In this document: positions 8,351 to 16,079 of the stretch, one piece after another
Layout: every line of letters begins with the position of its first letter
How positions within the stretch are numbered: position 1 is the stretch's first letter
NCBI RefSeq assembly: GCF_044748305.1
Contig: NZ_JBIVFT010000001.1
Coordinates: forward strand, 62,001-126,000
Length of the DNA stretch: 64,000 bases
Direction of reading: 5' to 3'
From: Arthrobacter_E sp044748305
GTDB taxonomy: Bacteria > Actinomycetota > Actinomycetes > Actinomycetales > Micrococcaceae
The notes under the pieces: generated by a model
The model's input: the letters and a program-made list of their open reading frames with translations, nothing else
Databases searched by the model: none
Told to the model about the DNA's origin: nothing
Made by a program: the position numbers and the translations under genes

Positions 8351-8360
8351 TGTGCCTCAC

Positions 8361-10046
8361 ATGGACTCCTACACCGCAGGAAACGCCGACGTTCCGCTGC
8401 TGGATGAGACGATCGGGGCGAACTTCGAGGCCGTGGTGCGGCGCTTCCCCGAGCGCGAGGCGCTCATCGAGGCCGGCCTGCCCGGCCACGCTGCACGACG
8501 CTGGACCTACCGCGAACTGAACGACGACGTCGACCTCCTCGCGAGGGCGCTTCTCGCCATCGGCGTCGGTGTGGGGGAGCGGGTGGGCATCTGGAGTCCC
8601 AACTGTTCCGAGTGGACCATCCTGCAGTACGCCACCGCGAAGATCGGGGCGATCCTTGTCAACGTCAACCCGGCCTACCGCAGCCACGAACTGCAGTTCG
8701 TCGCCCGGCAGAACGGCATGAGGATGCTCGTGCTGGCACCCGATGATCGCAACAGCGACTACGTGGCCATGGCGCGGGACGCCGTCGAGAACTGTCCTGA
8801 GCTGCGGGAATTGGTCTTCCTGGCCGGCAATGAGGAGAACGACCCGCTGCTGGCGCTCCGCGCCGGTGAGCCCGGACGGGCAGGAGAGCTCAGCTGGGCC
8901 GGCCTGCTTGAGAAGGCGGAGGCCGTCGAGCCTTCGGTACTGGCCGGACGACTTGCCGCGCTGGATCCACAGGACGCCATCAATCTCCAGTACACCTCCG
9001 GCACTACGGGCTTCCCCAAGGGAGCGACGCTGAGCCATCACAACATCCTGAACAACGGGCATCAGATCGGTGCGCTGCTGAAGTACAGCGAAGAGGACCG
9101 CGTGGTCATCCCGGTGCCGTTCTACCACTGCTTCGGCATGGTGATCGGCAATCTGAACATCCTCTCTTACGGTGGCACCGCCATCATCCCGTCCCGTTCC
9201 TTCAGCCCGGCAGCCGCTCTCCGGGCGGTCCAGGACTTCGCCGCGACCTCTTTGTACGGGGTTCCGACCATGTTCATCGCCGAATTGGCCCTGCCGGACT
9301 TCGGCTCCTACGAGCTCCGGACGTTGCGTACCGGGGTGATGGCCGGGTCGCTGTGTCCCATCGAAGTGATGAAGCGGGTGATCGGCCAGATGCACATGGA
9401 GGATGTGGCGATCTGCTATGGAATGACTGAGACCTCCCCGGTGTCCACCATGACCAGGGACGGCGACACTCTGGCGCAGCGCACCGAGTCCGTCGGACGC
9501 ACCATGCCGCACTGTGAAAGCCGCATCATCGATCCGCTCAGCGGTGAGACCGTGCCGCGTGGCGAGATCGGAGAGCTCTGCACCCGCGGCTATGTGGTCA
9601 TGAAGGGCTACTGGGACCAGCCGGAGAAGACAGCCGAGGCGATCGATGCTGACGGATGGATGCACACCGGTGACCTGGCCCGGATGGATGAGGACGGCTA
9701 CGTGCTGGTGGAAGGGCGTATCAAGGACCTGGTGATCCGTGGCGGAGAGAACATCTACCCCCGGGAGATCGAGGAGTTCCTGTATCAGCACCCGTCGATC
9801 CAGGACGTCCAGGTGATCGGGGTCCCCGATGCGAAGTACGGGGAGGAACTCATGGCCTGCGTGATCCTCAAACCCGGCGTCGCGGAGTTGACCCTGGAGG
9901 ACATCCGGGACTTCTGTGCCGGGCGCCTGGCACACTACAAGATCCCGCGGTACCTCGAAGTCCGCAGCAGTTTCCCGATGACCGTGTCCGGGAAGATCCG
10001 CAAGGTGGAGATGCGCGAGGAAGCCGTGGCCCGGCTGGGACTGTAG
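8361..10046 (+). CDS. Fatty-acyl-CoA synthetase / AMP-dependent ligase
   Basis: The 561-residue enzyme of the ANL superfamily activates a carboxylic acid to acyl-AMP and then to acyl-CoA. The P-loop-like AMP motif YTSGTTGFPKGA, the acyl-binding region ICYGMTETSPVS, the adenosine-binding GWMHTGDLARMDEDGY, and the C-terminal lysine region VSGKIRKVEMRE are all present. It resembles the FadD3/FadD35-type medium or long-chain acyl-CoA ligases of actinobacteria. ATG 8361 is chosen because the N-terminus (MDSYTAGNADVPLLDETIG) matches the family start; the frame stays open upstream inside the rhomboid gene. A palindromic repeat begins 9 nt after the stop. Confidence 0.9.
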   Translation: MDSYTAGNADVPLLDETIGANFEAVVRRFPEREALIEAGLPGHAARRWTYRELNDDVDLLARALLAIGVGVGERVGIWSPNCSEWTILQYATAKIGAILVNVNPAYRSHELQFVARQNGMRMLVLAPDDRNSDYVAMARDAVENCPELRELVFLAGNEENDPLLALRAGEPGRAGELSWAGLLEKAEAVEPSVLAGRLAALDPQDAINLQYTSGTTGFPKGATLSHHNILNNGHQIGALLKYSEEDRVVIPVPFYHCFGMVIGNLNILSYGGTAIIPSRSFSPAAALRAVQDFAATSLYGVPTMFIAELALPDFGSYELRTLRTGVMAGSLCPIEVMKRVIGQMHMEDVAICYGMTETSPVSTMTRDGDTLAQRTESVGRTMPHCESRIIDPLSGETVPRGEIGELCTRGYVVMKGYWDQPEKTAEAIDADGWMHTGDLARMDEDGYVLVEGRIKDLVIRGGENIYPREIEEFLYQHPSIQDVQVIGVPDAKYGEELMACVILKPGVAELTLEDIRDFCAGRLAHYKIPRYLEVRSSFPMTVSGKIRKVEMREEAVARLGL

Positions 10047-10055
10047 CCCTTCCCC

Positions 10056-10119
10056 CTGAACGCGGGGTCACTTAGGGCCCGATAAATGGCCAGAATTGGG
10101 CCCTAAGTGACCCCGCGTT
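10056..10119. repeat. Long inverted repeat, copy 1 of the DUF559-flanking pair
   Basis: Perfect 22-bp arms (10059-10080 with 10098-10119) enclose a 17-nt loop. The 64-nt unit including the preceding CTG is repeated at 11104-11167 with a single difference in the loop (position 10091 C versus G). It may act as terminator for the acyl-CoA synthetase gene. It belongs to the CGCGAG-N4-CASTT-like hairpin family by its ACGCGG-GGT-CACTT arm. Confidence 0.9.
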
Positions 10120-10186
10120 CCGGATGTGGATGACCCCCTGTGGATAGCCGGAGCACGACACGCGGTTTTGGAGCAAGCTGTCAGAC

Positions 10187-11107
10187 ATGGCCAAAGCGAC
10201 AGCGCTTCCAGGAGAGCTCAGGCACCGCCCATTCACGACGTACGAATCGCGTGCCGCCGGTGTGCCTCGCAAACGGCTCCGGGCTAAGGATCTGCTCGGG
10301 ACAGGGCGGCTGATTCACGTGCCGGCGGGGGTCCGGCCGGATCTCCTGGAACGCAGCCGAGTGCTGACGAAGGCGACACCGGATGCTTGGGTGTCCCATG
10401 AGACGGCGGCGCTTCTGGGCGGTCTGGGTCTTCCGTTCTGGCTCGCCGGAGAGGAATCGGTCCATCTGAGCAAACCGCATGGGCTGCCCAGGGTTCGCCG
10501 GGATGGGGTGGTGGGTCACCGGGTCCACGTCTATCCGCAGGAGATCACCGATCTTGACGGTATTCCGATCTCGACTCCGGCTCGGACGTGGCTCGATCTC
10601 GCTCATCGGCTTCCACTGCAGTATGTCGTCGCCATGGGAGATCAGCTGATCCGAGTTCCCCGAGAGCGGTTCGAGGGCCGATCCGAGCCCTACGCCTTCG
10701 TACCGGAACTGGCCAGGATGATCAGGCGGCATCCCAATATGAAAGGGGTCCTCAAGGCGCGGCTGGCGCTTGAGGATATGCGGATCGGTGCCGATTCGTA
10801 TCCGGAGACGTTCCTCCGTCTGGCCATGATCGAGGCCGGTCTTCCCGAACCTGAACTTCAGATCCGGGTAGACCCGGACGAGCAGTGGTCTCCTCCCGCT
10901 GATCTGGGATATCGGCGCTGTCGTCTGGCGATCCAGTACGAGGGTGGTCATCACAGGAGTCGCGCACAGCAGACTCGGGACAATCTTCGGGACGAGGTGT
11001 TCATCAACGCCGGCTGGACCTACTTCAAGACCAATGCCGAGGATCTCGCCGAAGGATTCGCTGGAGTGATCGAGCGGATCAGAAGGGCTCGCCGTCGTGC
11101 GGCCTGA
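10187..11107 (+). CDS. AbiEi-like N-terminus / DUF559 (Vsr-like) nuclease fusion protein
   Basis: The 306-residue protein resembles the common actinobacterial class with an N-terminal AbiEi-antitoxin-like region (winged helix, RLIHVPAGVR, HETAALLGGLGLP) and a C-terminal DUF559 domain of the PD-(D/E)XK fold related to the very-short-patch-repair endonuclease. Visible nuclease positions are E207 (SYPETFLRL), D239 (PPADLGY), and Q250-Y-E252 before GGHH. The usual E-Y-D is here Q-Y-E, so activity is uncertain. The gene is bracketed by two nearly identical palindromes. Its TGA stop (11105-11107) is inside the second one. Whether it acts in defence, DNA repair or movement of the repeats is unknown. 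Confidence 0.75.
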   Translation: MAKATALPGELRHRPFTTYESRAAGVPRKRLRAKDLLGTGRLIHVPAGVRPDLLERSRVLTKATPDAWVSHETAALLGGLGLPFWLAGEESVHLSKPHGLPRVRRDGVVGHRVHVYPQEITDLDGIPISTPARTWLDLAHRLPLQYVVAMGDQLIRVPRERFEGRSEPYAFVPELARMIRRHPNMKGVLKARLALEDMRIGADSYPETFLRLAMIEAGLPEPELQIRVDPDEQWSPPADLGYRRCRLAIQYEGGHHRSRAQQTRDNLRDEVFINAGWTYFKTNAEDLAEGFAGVIERIRRARRRAA

Positions 11108-11167
11108 ACGCGGGGTCACTTAGGGCCCGATAAATGGCGAGAATTGGGCCCTAAGTGACCCCGCGTT
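11104..11167. repeat. Long inverted repeat, copy 2 of the DUF559-flanking pair
   Basis: Arms 11107-11128 and 11146-11167 form a perfect 22-bp stem with a 17-nt loop. The copy has the same orientation as 10056-10119 and differs from it by one base. The first bases supply the stop codon of the nuclease-like gene. The reductase gene on the other strand ends 2 nt after the right arm, so this hairpin separates two convergent genes. Confidence 0.9.
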
Positions 11168-11168
11168 G

Positions 11169-11825
11169 CTAAGCGGCCTCGGGGTCCTCGACCAGCTCGC
11201 CGACCAGGTCCCGGAGTTCGCCCGCGGTGACGTTCGCACCGAAGGCGGGGTGGCCGGGTTCCAGCTCCAGGCCCGCAGCCAGCGGTCCGGCCAGTACCGG
11301 ATCGAAGCCCAGCGCGTCGATGAGCTGGCTGACCGTGGTGACATCGGCGTCGTCGTCGCCCGCGACGGCGATCGCCTTCCGGCCGGCGGCACCGGCAGGC
11401 AGCGCGCCCTCATCCAGGTCGTGATAGCCCATGTGATTGAACGCCTTCACCACGCGGGAGCCGGGCAGGAAATCCTGCACGATCTCGCTCGTCGAGGTCG
11501 ACGGATTGCGTAGATCCTCACGCAGGCCGTCGGTCTCCCACCAGTAGTTCATGGCATCGATCACGAGTTTGCCGTGCAGTTCCTCGACCGGCAGGCTCGG
11601 GTACTTGCCCAGCGGCAGGGCGAGGATGACGACGTCGGCGTCGCGGGCGGCTTCGGCTGATGTCACGGCGGTGGCACCCGGCGCGAGCACATCGACGATG
11701 AGAGAGATCCGTTCCGGATCGCCGGAACCGGAGATCAGGACGCGATGGCCCGCGGCGATGGCCAGCCGGGCGAGGACGGTCCCGACCTTGCCTGCACCGA
11801 GGATACCGATGGTGGTGGGGGTCAT
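11169..11825 (-). CDS. NADPH-dependent F420 reductase family oxidoreductase
   Basis: The 218-residue Rossmann protein has N-terminal GILGAGKVGTVLA for NAD(P) binding and the family features VVILALPLGKY and VIDAMNYWW; a KAFNHM block follows in the middle. Members transfer hydride between NADPH and F420 or act as related ketoreductases; the real substrate is not clear from the sequence. The ribosome binding site AGGAG precedes ATG 11825. It lies 27 nt downstream of the LLM flavin oxidoreductase gene and is probably co-transcribed with it under the MarR-controlled promoter, giving a small flavin/deazaflavin redox cluster. Confidence 0.82.
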   Translation of the reverse strand: MTPTTIGILGAGKVGTVLARLAIAAGHRVLISGSGDPERISLIVDVLAPGATAVTSAEAARDADVVILALPLGKYPSLPVEELHGKLVIDAMNYWWETDGLREDLRNPSTSTSEIVQDFLPGSRVVKAFNHMGYHDLDEGALPAGAAGRKAIAVAGDDDADVTTVSQLIDALGFDPVLAGPLAAGLELEPGHPAFGANVTAGELRDLVGELVEDPEAA

Positions 11826-11852
11826 GATGATGATTCTCCTGAGGTCTGAGGG

Positions 11853-12965
11853 TCAGGCGTGGACGGCCTTGCCGTCCGCGGTGATGCGGGCGATGGGGCG
11901 ATTGGCGGGATACCAGCGGCCCGGGTTCTCGGCGAGCAGCTCCCGCACGCGCGGGGCGACCTGCTCTCCGAGGAGGCGGATGCTCTGGGCGCGGGCCTTC
12001 ACAGGAAGATGGAACAGGTCATACTTCAGGTCGAAGCGGGAGAGGTGATTGGCCCGGACGATATCGGCGATCTTCTGCGCCACCGTCTCAGGGGACCCGA
12101 CGTACAGTGCGCCTGTCTTCACTTCTTCTTCGTAACGGTCCTTGGTGGGTGGGTAGAAACCGCGCTCCTTGCTCATCCGCGTGACCACCGGTTCCCAGTG
12201 CCGCCAGTGCAGATTCTTCGCTTCCTCGTCCGTCTCCGCCACCAGGCCGAGCGAGTGCTGGGCGATGGGCAGTTCCGGGTGCCCGTACTTGGCCAGTGCC
12301 TTCAGATACAGCTCGGCGTGGCCGGAGAAGCGTTCGGGACGGCCTCCGATGATCGCCATCATGAGTGGCAGGCCGTTCTTGGCTGCGCGGATCACCGAGT
12401 CCGGGCTGCCGCCGATGCCTATCCAGGCGGGGATCCCGCCCTCCGGCATGCGCGGGTGCAGGCGGACATCGTCAAGTGGGCTGCGGTACTTGCCGGACCA
12501 GGTGACACGGTCCTGGCGCATGAGCTTGAGGAACAGGTCCAGCTTCTCCTCGAAGAGCTGCTCGTACTCGGCGATGTCATAACCGAACAGGCCGAATGAT
12601 TCGATCGCGGAGGCGCGGCCCAGCACCATCTCGGTGCGCCCGCCGGAGAGGGCGTCCACGGTGGCGAACTCCTGGTAGAGCCTCACCGGATCCTGGGTGG
12701 AGAGGACGGTCACGGAGGTGCCGAGACGGATGGTCGAGGTCGCCTGGGCGGCCGCCGAGAGCAGGACCGGGGTGGCCGAATCCACTTGGCCTTCGCGGTA
12801 GTGCTCGCCGACGCTGAACACGTCCAGGCCGACGGACTCGGCGAGTTGTGCCTCGTCCACCAGAAGACGCAGGGATTCGGCGTCGGAGAGGACGCGCTCC
12901 CCGTCGGTGGCCACGTCTCCGAAGGAGTTGAGCCCGAACTGCAATTGCTGAACGTCGACAGTCAT
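11853..12965 (-). CDS. LLM class flavin-dependent oxidoreductase
   Basis: The 370-residue protein is luciferase-like (bacterial luciferase TIM barrel). Family blocks are FSVGEHYREG near residue 50, IRLGTSVTVLSTQDPVRLYQEFATVDALSGGRTEMVLGR in the middle (quoted here only as landmark segments IRLGTSVTVLST and SGGRTEMVLGR), and PAWIGIGGSPDSV. It uses FMNH2 to oxidise or reduce small molecules; the substrate is unknown. ATG 12965 is preferred over GTG 12974, because AAAGG is 11 nt from the former but only 2 nt from the latter. It is divergent from marR and shares its double operator. Confidence 0.82.
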   Translation of the reverse strand: MTVDVQQLQFGLNSFGDVATDGERVLSDAESLRLLVDEAQLAESVGLDVFSVGEHYREGQVDSATPVLLSAAAQATSTIRLGTSVTVLSTQDPVRLYQEFATVDALSGGRTEMVLGRASAIESFGLFGYDIAEYEQLFEEKLDLFLKLMRQDRVTWSGKYRSPLDDVRLHPRMPEGGIPAWIGIGGSPDSVIRAAKNGLPLMMAIIGGRPERFSGHAELYLKALAKYGHPELPIAQHSLGLVAETDEEAKNLHWRHWEPVVTRMSKERGFYPPTKDRYEEEVKTGALYVGSPETVAQKIADIVRANHLSRFDLKYDLFHLPVKARAQSIRLLGEQVAPRVRELLAENPGRWYPANRPIARITADGKAVHA

Positions 12966-13002
12966 CGCTGCCACGACCTTTCGCTTCCGTCTCGATATCG
13001 GA

Positions 13003-13042
13003 TTGACACGTCAATAGTGCGCTCGTAGAGTTGACATGTCAA
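13003..13042. promoter_or_regulatory. Divergent promoter region with two MarR-type operators
   Basis: Two dyads, TTGACACGTCAA (13003-13014) and the perfect palindrome TTGACATGTCAA (13031-13042), are spaced 28 bp apart. On the plus strand TTGACA (13003-13008), 17 nt, then TAGAGT (13026-13031) form a marR promoter. On the minus strand TTGACA (from 13042) with a 17-nt spacer reaches CACTAT, a weak -10 for the LLM gene. Each operator overlaps a -35 element, so one MarR protein can silence both directions. Confidence 0.8.
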
Positions 13043-13056
13043 CTCCAGGAGGAACC

Positions 13057-13530
13057 ATGGAACAGCCGAAGCCCCGCACGATGCCCACACAGGAGCAGCT
13101 GCACACCTGGCGGGACTACATCGAGACGGCGGAGGCGTTGCAGTCCCGCCTCGCCGCACGGTTCCTCAGTGAGACCACGCTCTCCGCCGGGGACTACCAG
13201 GTGCTCCTGGTCCTCAGCGAAGCGGAACGCAAGACTCTTCGCTCGTCAGAACTGGCCGCCAGCGTGGGCTGGGAACGAAGCCGCCTCTCGCATCATCTGG
13301 GCCGCATGGAGAAGCGCGAACTCATCCGCCGTTCCAGCTGCAGCGACGCGGCCCACGGCATCGACGTCCAGGCCACCGAGGCCGGGCTGTCCGCCTTCCG
13401 CACCGCGTCCGTGCCGCATCTGCGTGCCGTCCGAGAGCTGTTCCTCGAGGCGCTCAGCCCCGAACAACTGGCGCAGGCCGCCGGGCTCACCCGGGCACTG
13501 CGAACTCACCTCGGCCTGGAGGAACGGTGA
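13057..13530 (+). CDS. MarR family winged-helix regulator
   Basis: The 157-residue regulator has the MarR architecture: an N-terminal dimerisation helix, winged helix-turn-helix (about residues 50-105; SSELAASVGWERSRLSHHLGRMEKRELI), and a C-terminal helix. The start at 13057 has AGGAGGAA upstream. Two dyads directly upstream overlap its own promoter and the divergent LLM gene promoter, so autoregulation and control of the redox genes are likely. A cysteine in the wing (SSCSDAAHG) could sense oxidants or ligands, but this is speculative. The downstream monooxygenase gene overlaps by 4 nt. Confidence 0.88.
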   Translation: MEQPKPRTMPTQEQLHTWRDYIETAEALQSRLAARFLSETTLSAGDYQVLLVLSEAERKTLRSSELAASVGWERSRLSHHLGRMEKRELIRRSSCSDAAHGIDVQATEAGLSAFRTASVPHLRAVRELFLEALSPEQLAQAAGLTRALRTHLGLEER

Positions 13531-14648
13531 ACTCCGCGATGCCCGACGGCGTACGTCACGCGACCGTCGTCGTCATCGGTGCCGGGCAGGCCGGGCTCTC
13601 CGCCGGCCACCACCTCAAGGCCCGTGGATTCGTCAGTGCGCTGACGAATCCGGAGGCGGAACGCACCTTCGTCATGCTCGACGCCGAGCAGCGGCCGGGT
13701 GGGGCGTGGCAGCACCGTTGGGAGTCGTTGACCATGGCGACCGTCAACAACATCTTCGATCTGCCGCGCTTTCGGCAGATCCCCGTGGAACCGTCGACAC
13801 CCAGCAAGGTTGCCGTGCCGGCCTATTTCACATCCTTCGAGCAGGCCGAGGGGCTGCCGATCCTCCGGCCGGTGACGGTCTCTTCCGTCCGCCGGGCGGA
13901 CGAAGACCCGGACGGTGAGCTGACGATCGACTCCGGTGCCGGACGCTGGACGGCCCGAGTGGTCATCAACGCCACTGGCACCTGGACCAACCCCGTCCTG
14001 CCGCAGTACCCCGGGCAGGAGAGTTTCCTCGGCCGTCAACTGCACACCAAGGACTATGTGTCCCTGGACGAGTTCGCCGGGCAGCGGGTAGCCGTGGTCG
14101 GTGGAGGGATCTCGGCCTTGCAGCAACTGGAGGAGATCTCCCGGGTCGCCACGGTGCGTTGGTACACCCGCCGGGAGCCGGTGTTCCGGGACGGCGCCTT
14201 CAGCCCCGAGGTCGAAGGACGGGAGACCATCGAGAAGGTCACCGCGGACGCGGAAGCGGGCAAGCCGACCGGCAGCATCGTCTCCTACACCCAATTGGCC
14301 TGGACACCCTACGCTCTCGCCGCCAAGGCTCGCGGGGCGCTGGAACGCCGGCCGATGTTCAGCGCGATCGAGCCTTACGGCGTCCGCGAGGCGGACGGTT
14401 CCTTCACAGGGGTCGATGTCATTCTCTGGGCCACGGGGTTCCGTCCGGCACTTGCCCATCTCGAACCGTTGGGCTTGCGCAACGAGCATGGCGGGATCGA
14501 AGTGCGGGGAACGCAGGTGGCCGCCGAACCCCGAGTGCACCTCATCGGCTTCGGTCCGTCCCAGTCCACCGTCGGGGCCAACAGGGCGGGGCGGGACGCC
14601 GTCGCCGGGATCGTCCGGCTCCTCGACCGGGAATCGCTGGGGGTCTAG
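13527..14648 (+). CDS. FAD/NAD(P)-dependent monooxygenase-like oxidoreductase
   Basis: The 373-residue flavoprotein has an FAD-binding Rossmann motif at the N-terminus (VVVIGAGQAGLSAG), an internal NAD(P) motif (VAVVGGGISALQQ), and an FMO/CzcO-like ATG motif (VINATGTWTNP). C-terminal ILWATGFRP is the second FAD contact. It is likely an FMO-type or thioredoxin-reductase-like oxidoreductase acting on a small molecule. Its GTG start overlaps the marR stop (GTGA), so the two are translationally coupled and it belongs to the same MarR regulon as the LLM enzyme. Confidence 0.85.
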   Translation: MNSAMPDGVRHATVVVIGAGQAGLSAGHHLKARGFVSALTNPEAERTFVMLDAEQRPGGAWQHRWESLTMATVNNIFDLPRFRQIPVEPSTPSKVAVPAYFTSFEQAEGLPILRPVTVSSVRRADEDPDGELTIDSGAGRWTARVVINATGTWTNPVLPQYPGQESFLGRQLHTKDYVSLDEFAGQRVAVVGGGISALQQLEEISRVATVRWYTRREPVFRDGAFSPEVEGRETIEKVTADAEAGKPTGSIVSYTQLAWTPYALAAKARGALERRPMFSAIEPYGVREADGSFTGVDVILWATGFRPALAHLEPLGLRNEHGGIEVRGTQVAAEPRVHLIGFGPSQSTVGANRAGRDAVAGIVRLLDRESLGV

Positions 14649-14674
14649 GCCCGCGTTCCGGGAAATCGCCGATC

Positions 14675-14968
14675 TCAGGACCGGCGTTCGCTCAGATGAA
14701 CCGTCACCTCGTCGCCCGTGGTCTTGCCGATCTTCCGGCGGAGGGCGGCGGTCACGGGGAGCTTGTGCGTGCCGTCGCCGAGTGCCATGAAAGAACTCGC
14801 GAACGGTTCGCCGTCGATGGTCCCGCTGACCTTGACCAGCCCCCGCGTTCCGAAGAACCGGGTCGATCCGTCCATCTGCACATAGGTCCACCCGCCGGGG
14901 GCAGTGCTCGTCACAAGCCTCGCGGTGAACGTCACGTCCAGTGGCCCTTGCCTTGTCGGGTCCGTCAT
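14675..14968 (-). CDS. DUF1905 domain-containing protein
   Basis: The 97-residue single-domain protein matches DUF1905: FTARLVTSTAPGGWTYVQM, a GTRGLVKVSGTIDGEPF strand pair, LPVTAALRRKIG, and a closing DEVTVHLSE. Related domains occur beside YdeI/OmpD-associated proteins. The function is unknown; a small beta-barrel fold is expected. The ribosome binding site is AGGA upstream of ATG 14968. Confidence 0.8.
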   Translation of the reverse strand: MTDPTRQGPLDVTFTARLVTSTAPGGWTYVQMDGSTRFFGTRGLVKVSGTIDGEPFASSFMALGDGTHKLPVTAALRRKIGKTTGDEVTVHLSERRS

Positions 14969-15035
14969 CCCCGGGTTCCTCTCTTAGGTGAAGCCTCCCT
15001 AGGGACACGGTACGCCCGGATCGATTCCGGGGGTA

Positions 15036-16079
15036 TCAGTGGCCGCGATGATCCTGAATGGTCATCCGAGGACCGAAGCGCGGAGCATTGACACCCGCTG
15101 AATAGAGCATTCGTACGACGCGCTGCCGCTGGCCACGCCACGGTTCGAGGAGGCGGAGCATCCCGGCGTCGTCGGTCCGCTCGCCTGTGAGGGCGAACCC
15201 CACGAACTTCGCGAGATGGAAGTCGCCCACCGCCACGGAGTCGGGATCCGCATGCGTGCGCTGTGTGACCTCGGCTGCCGTCCACACCCCGATGCCGGGA
15301 ATGCTCTGGAGCCCCGCGGCAGCTTCGGCCGCACTCTTCATGCCAAGCCTTTCAAGGCCCGACGCCGAACGCAGCGCACGCAGGACGGTCGCGGAACGCT
15401 GCGGCCCCACTCCGGCACGGTGCCACTCCCAGGAAGGCACGCGCAGCCATTCGGCGGACGACGGCGCGAGGGTCAGCGCGGAGGGTGCCACCCGCCCCGC
15501 GCCGGGGGCAGAGGAACCGAAGCGACGCAGCAGGTAGCGGTACGCCCGGCGGGCTTCGAAGGTGGTGACCTTCTGTTCCAGGATGGTCGGCACGAGTGCG
15601 TCGACGACGCGGCCCGTGGCGGGGGCCCGTGTGCCGGGGTTCCGCCGTCGAGCCTCCCGGACGAGCGGAGGCAGCGACTCCTGGAAGGGCCCTTCGTCGA
15701 AGGCGCTCCAATCGTCGCTGAGGCCCAGCAGATCCGGTGCGGAAGCGACAGCGTGTGCTGCGCCTTCGCCCCAGGCGCGGGCTCGCAACTCGTCCCGATG
15801 GTGGGTGAGCAGGAGGGAGACCGTGCCTTGCGGGGTGCGGAACGCCGTCCAGAGTCCGCCCGGATGCGGGGCGAAAGTCGGGTCGCCGTCACCTCGTTGC
15901 AAGGGGAAACAAGTGGCTGCGAGGGAGTAGTGCTCCGGAGCCTCCCAGACCCCTTCGGCATCCGCGGCGCCCAGCTGCTGCGCGGTCGCGGCGGGGCCGG
16001 AATCGCGGGAGGCCGGGAGCACTGAGGTCACGGAAGCATCATGCCACGCGGCACTGACAACTCCCCGTGCGCCACTCAC
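15036..16079 (-). CDS. AlkA-type DNA-3-methyladenine glycosylase
   Basis: The 347-residue HhH-GPD DNA glycosylase has the helix-hairpin-helix-GPD motif LQSIPGIGVWTAAEVTQR followed by DPDSVAVGDFHL, whose Asp is the expected catalytic residue. The N-terminal part is a divergent AlkA-like beta domain. It removes alkylated purines in base excision repair. Its GTG start overlaps the dnaE2 stop (GTGA), so it is the last gene of the SOS-linked imuA'-imuB-dnaE2 operon. That coupling suggests induction with the mutasome after DNA damage. Confidence 0.85.
   Translation of the reverse strand: MSGARGVVSAAWHDASVTSVLPASRDSGPAATAQQLGAADAEGVWEAPEHYSLAATCFPLQRGDGDPTFAPHPGGLWTAFRTPQGTVSLLLTHHRDELRARAWGEGAAHAVASAPDLLGLSDDWSAFDEGPFQESLPPLVREARRRNPGTRAPATGRVVDALVPTILEQKVTTFEARRAYRYLLRRFGSSAPGAGRVAPSALTLAPSSAEWLRVPSWEWHRAGVGPQRSATVLRALRSASGLERLGMKSAAEAAAGLQSIPGIGVWTAAEVTQRTHADPDSVAVGDFHLAKFVGFALTGERTDDAGMLRLLEPWRGQRQRVVRMLYSAGVNAPRFGPRMTIQDHRGH

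Noticed and set aside
10056..11167. Insertion sequence flanked by terminal inverted repeats
   Set aside because: Each flank is itself a complete palindrome in direct orientation, no target duplication is visible, and the encoded protein is not a transposase.
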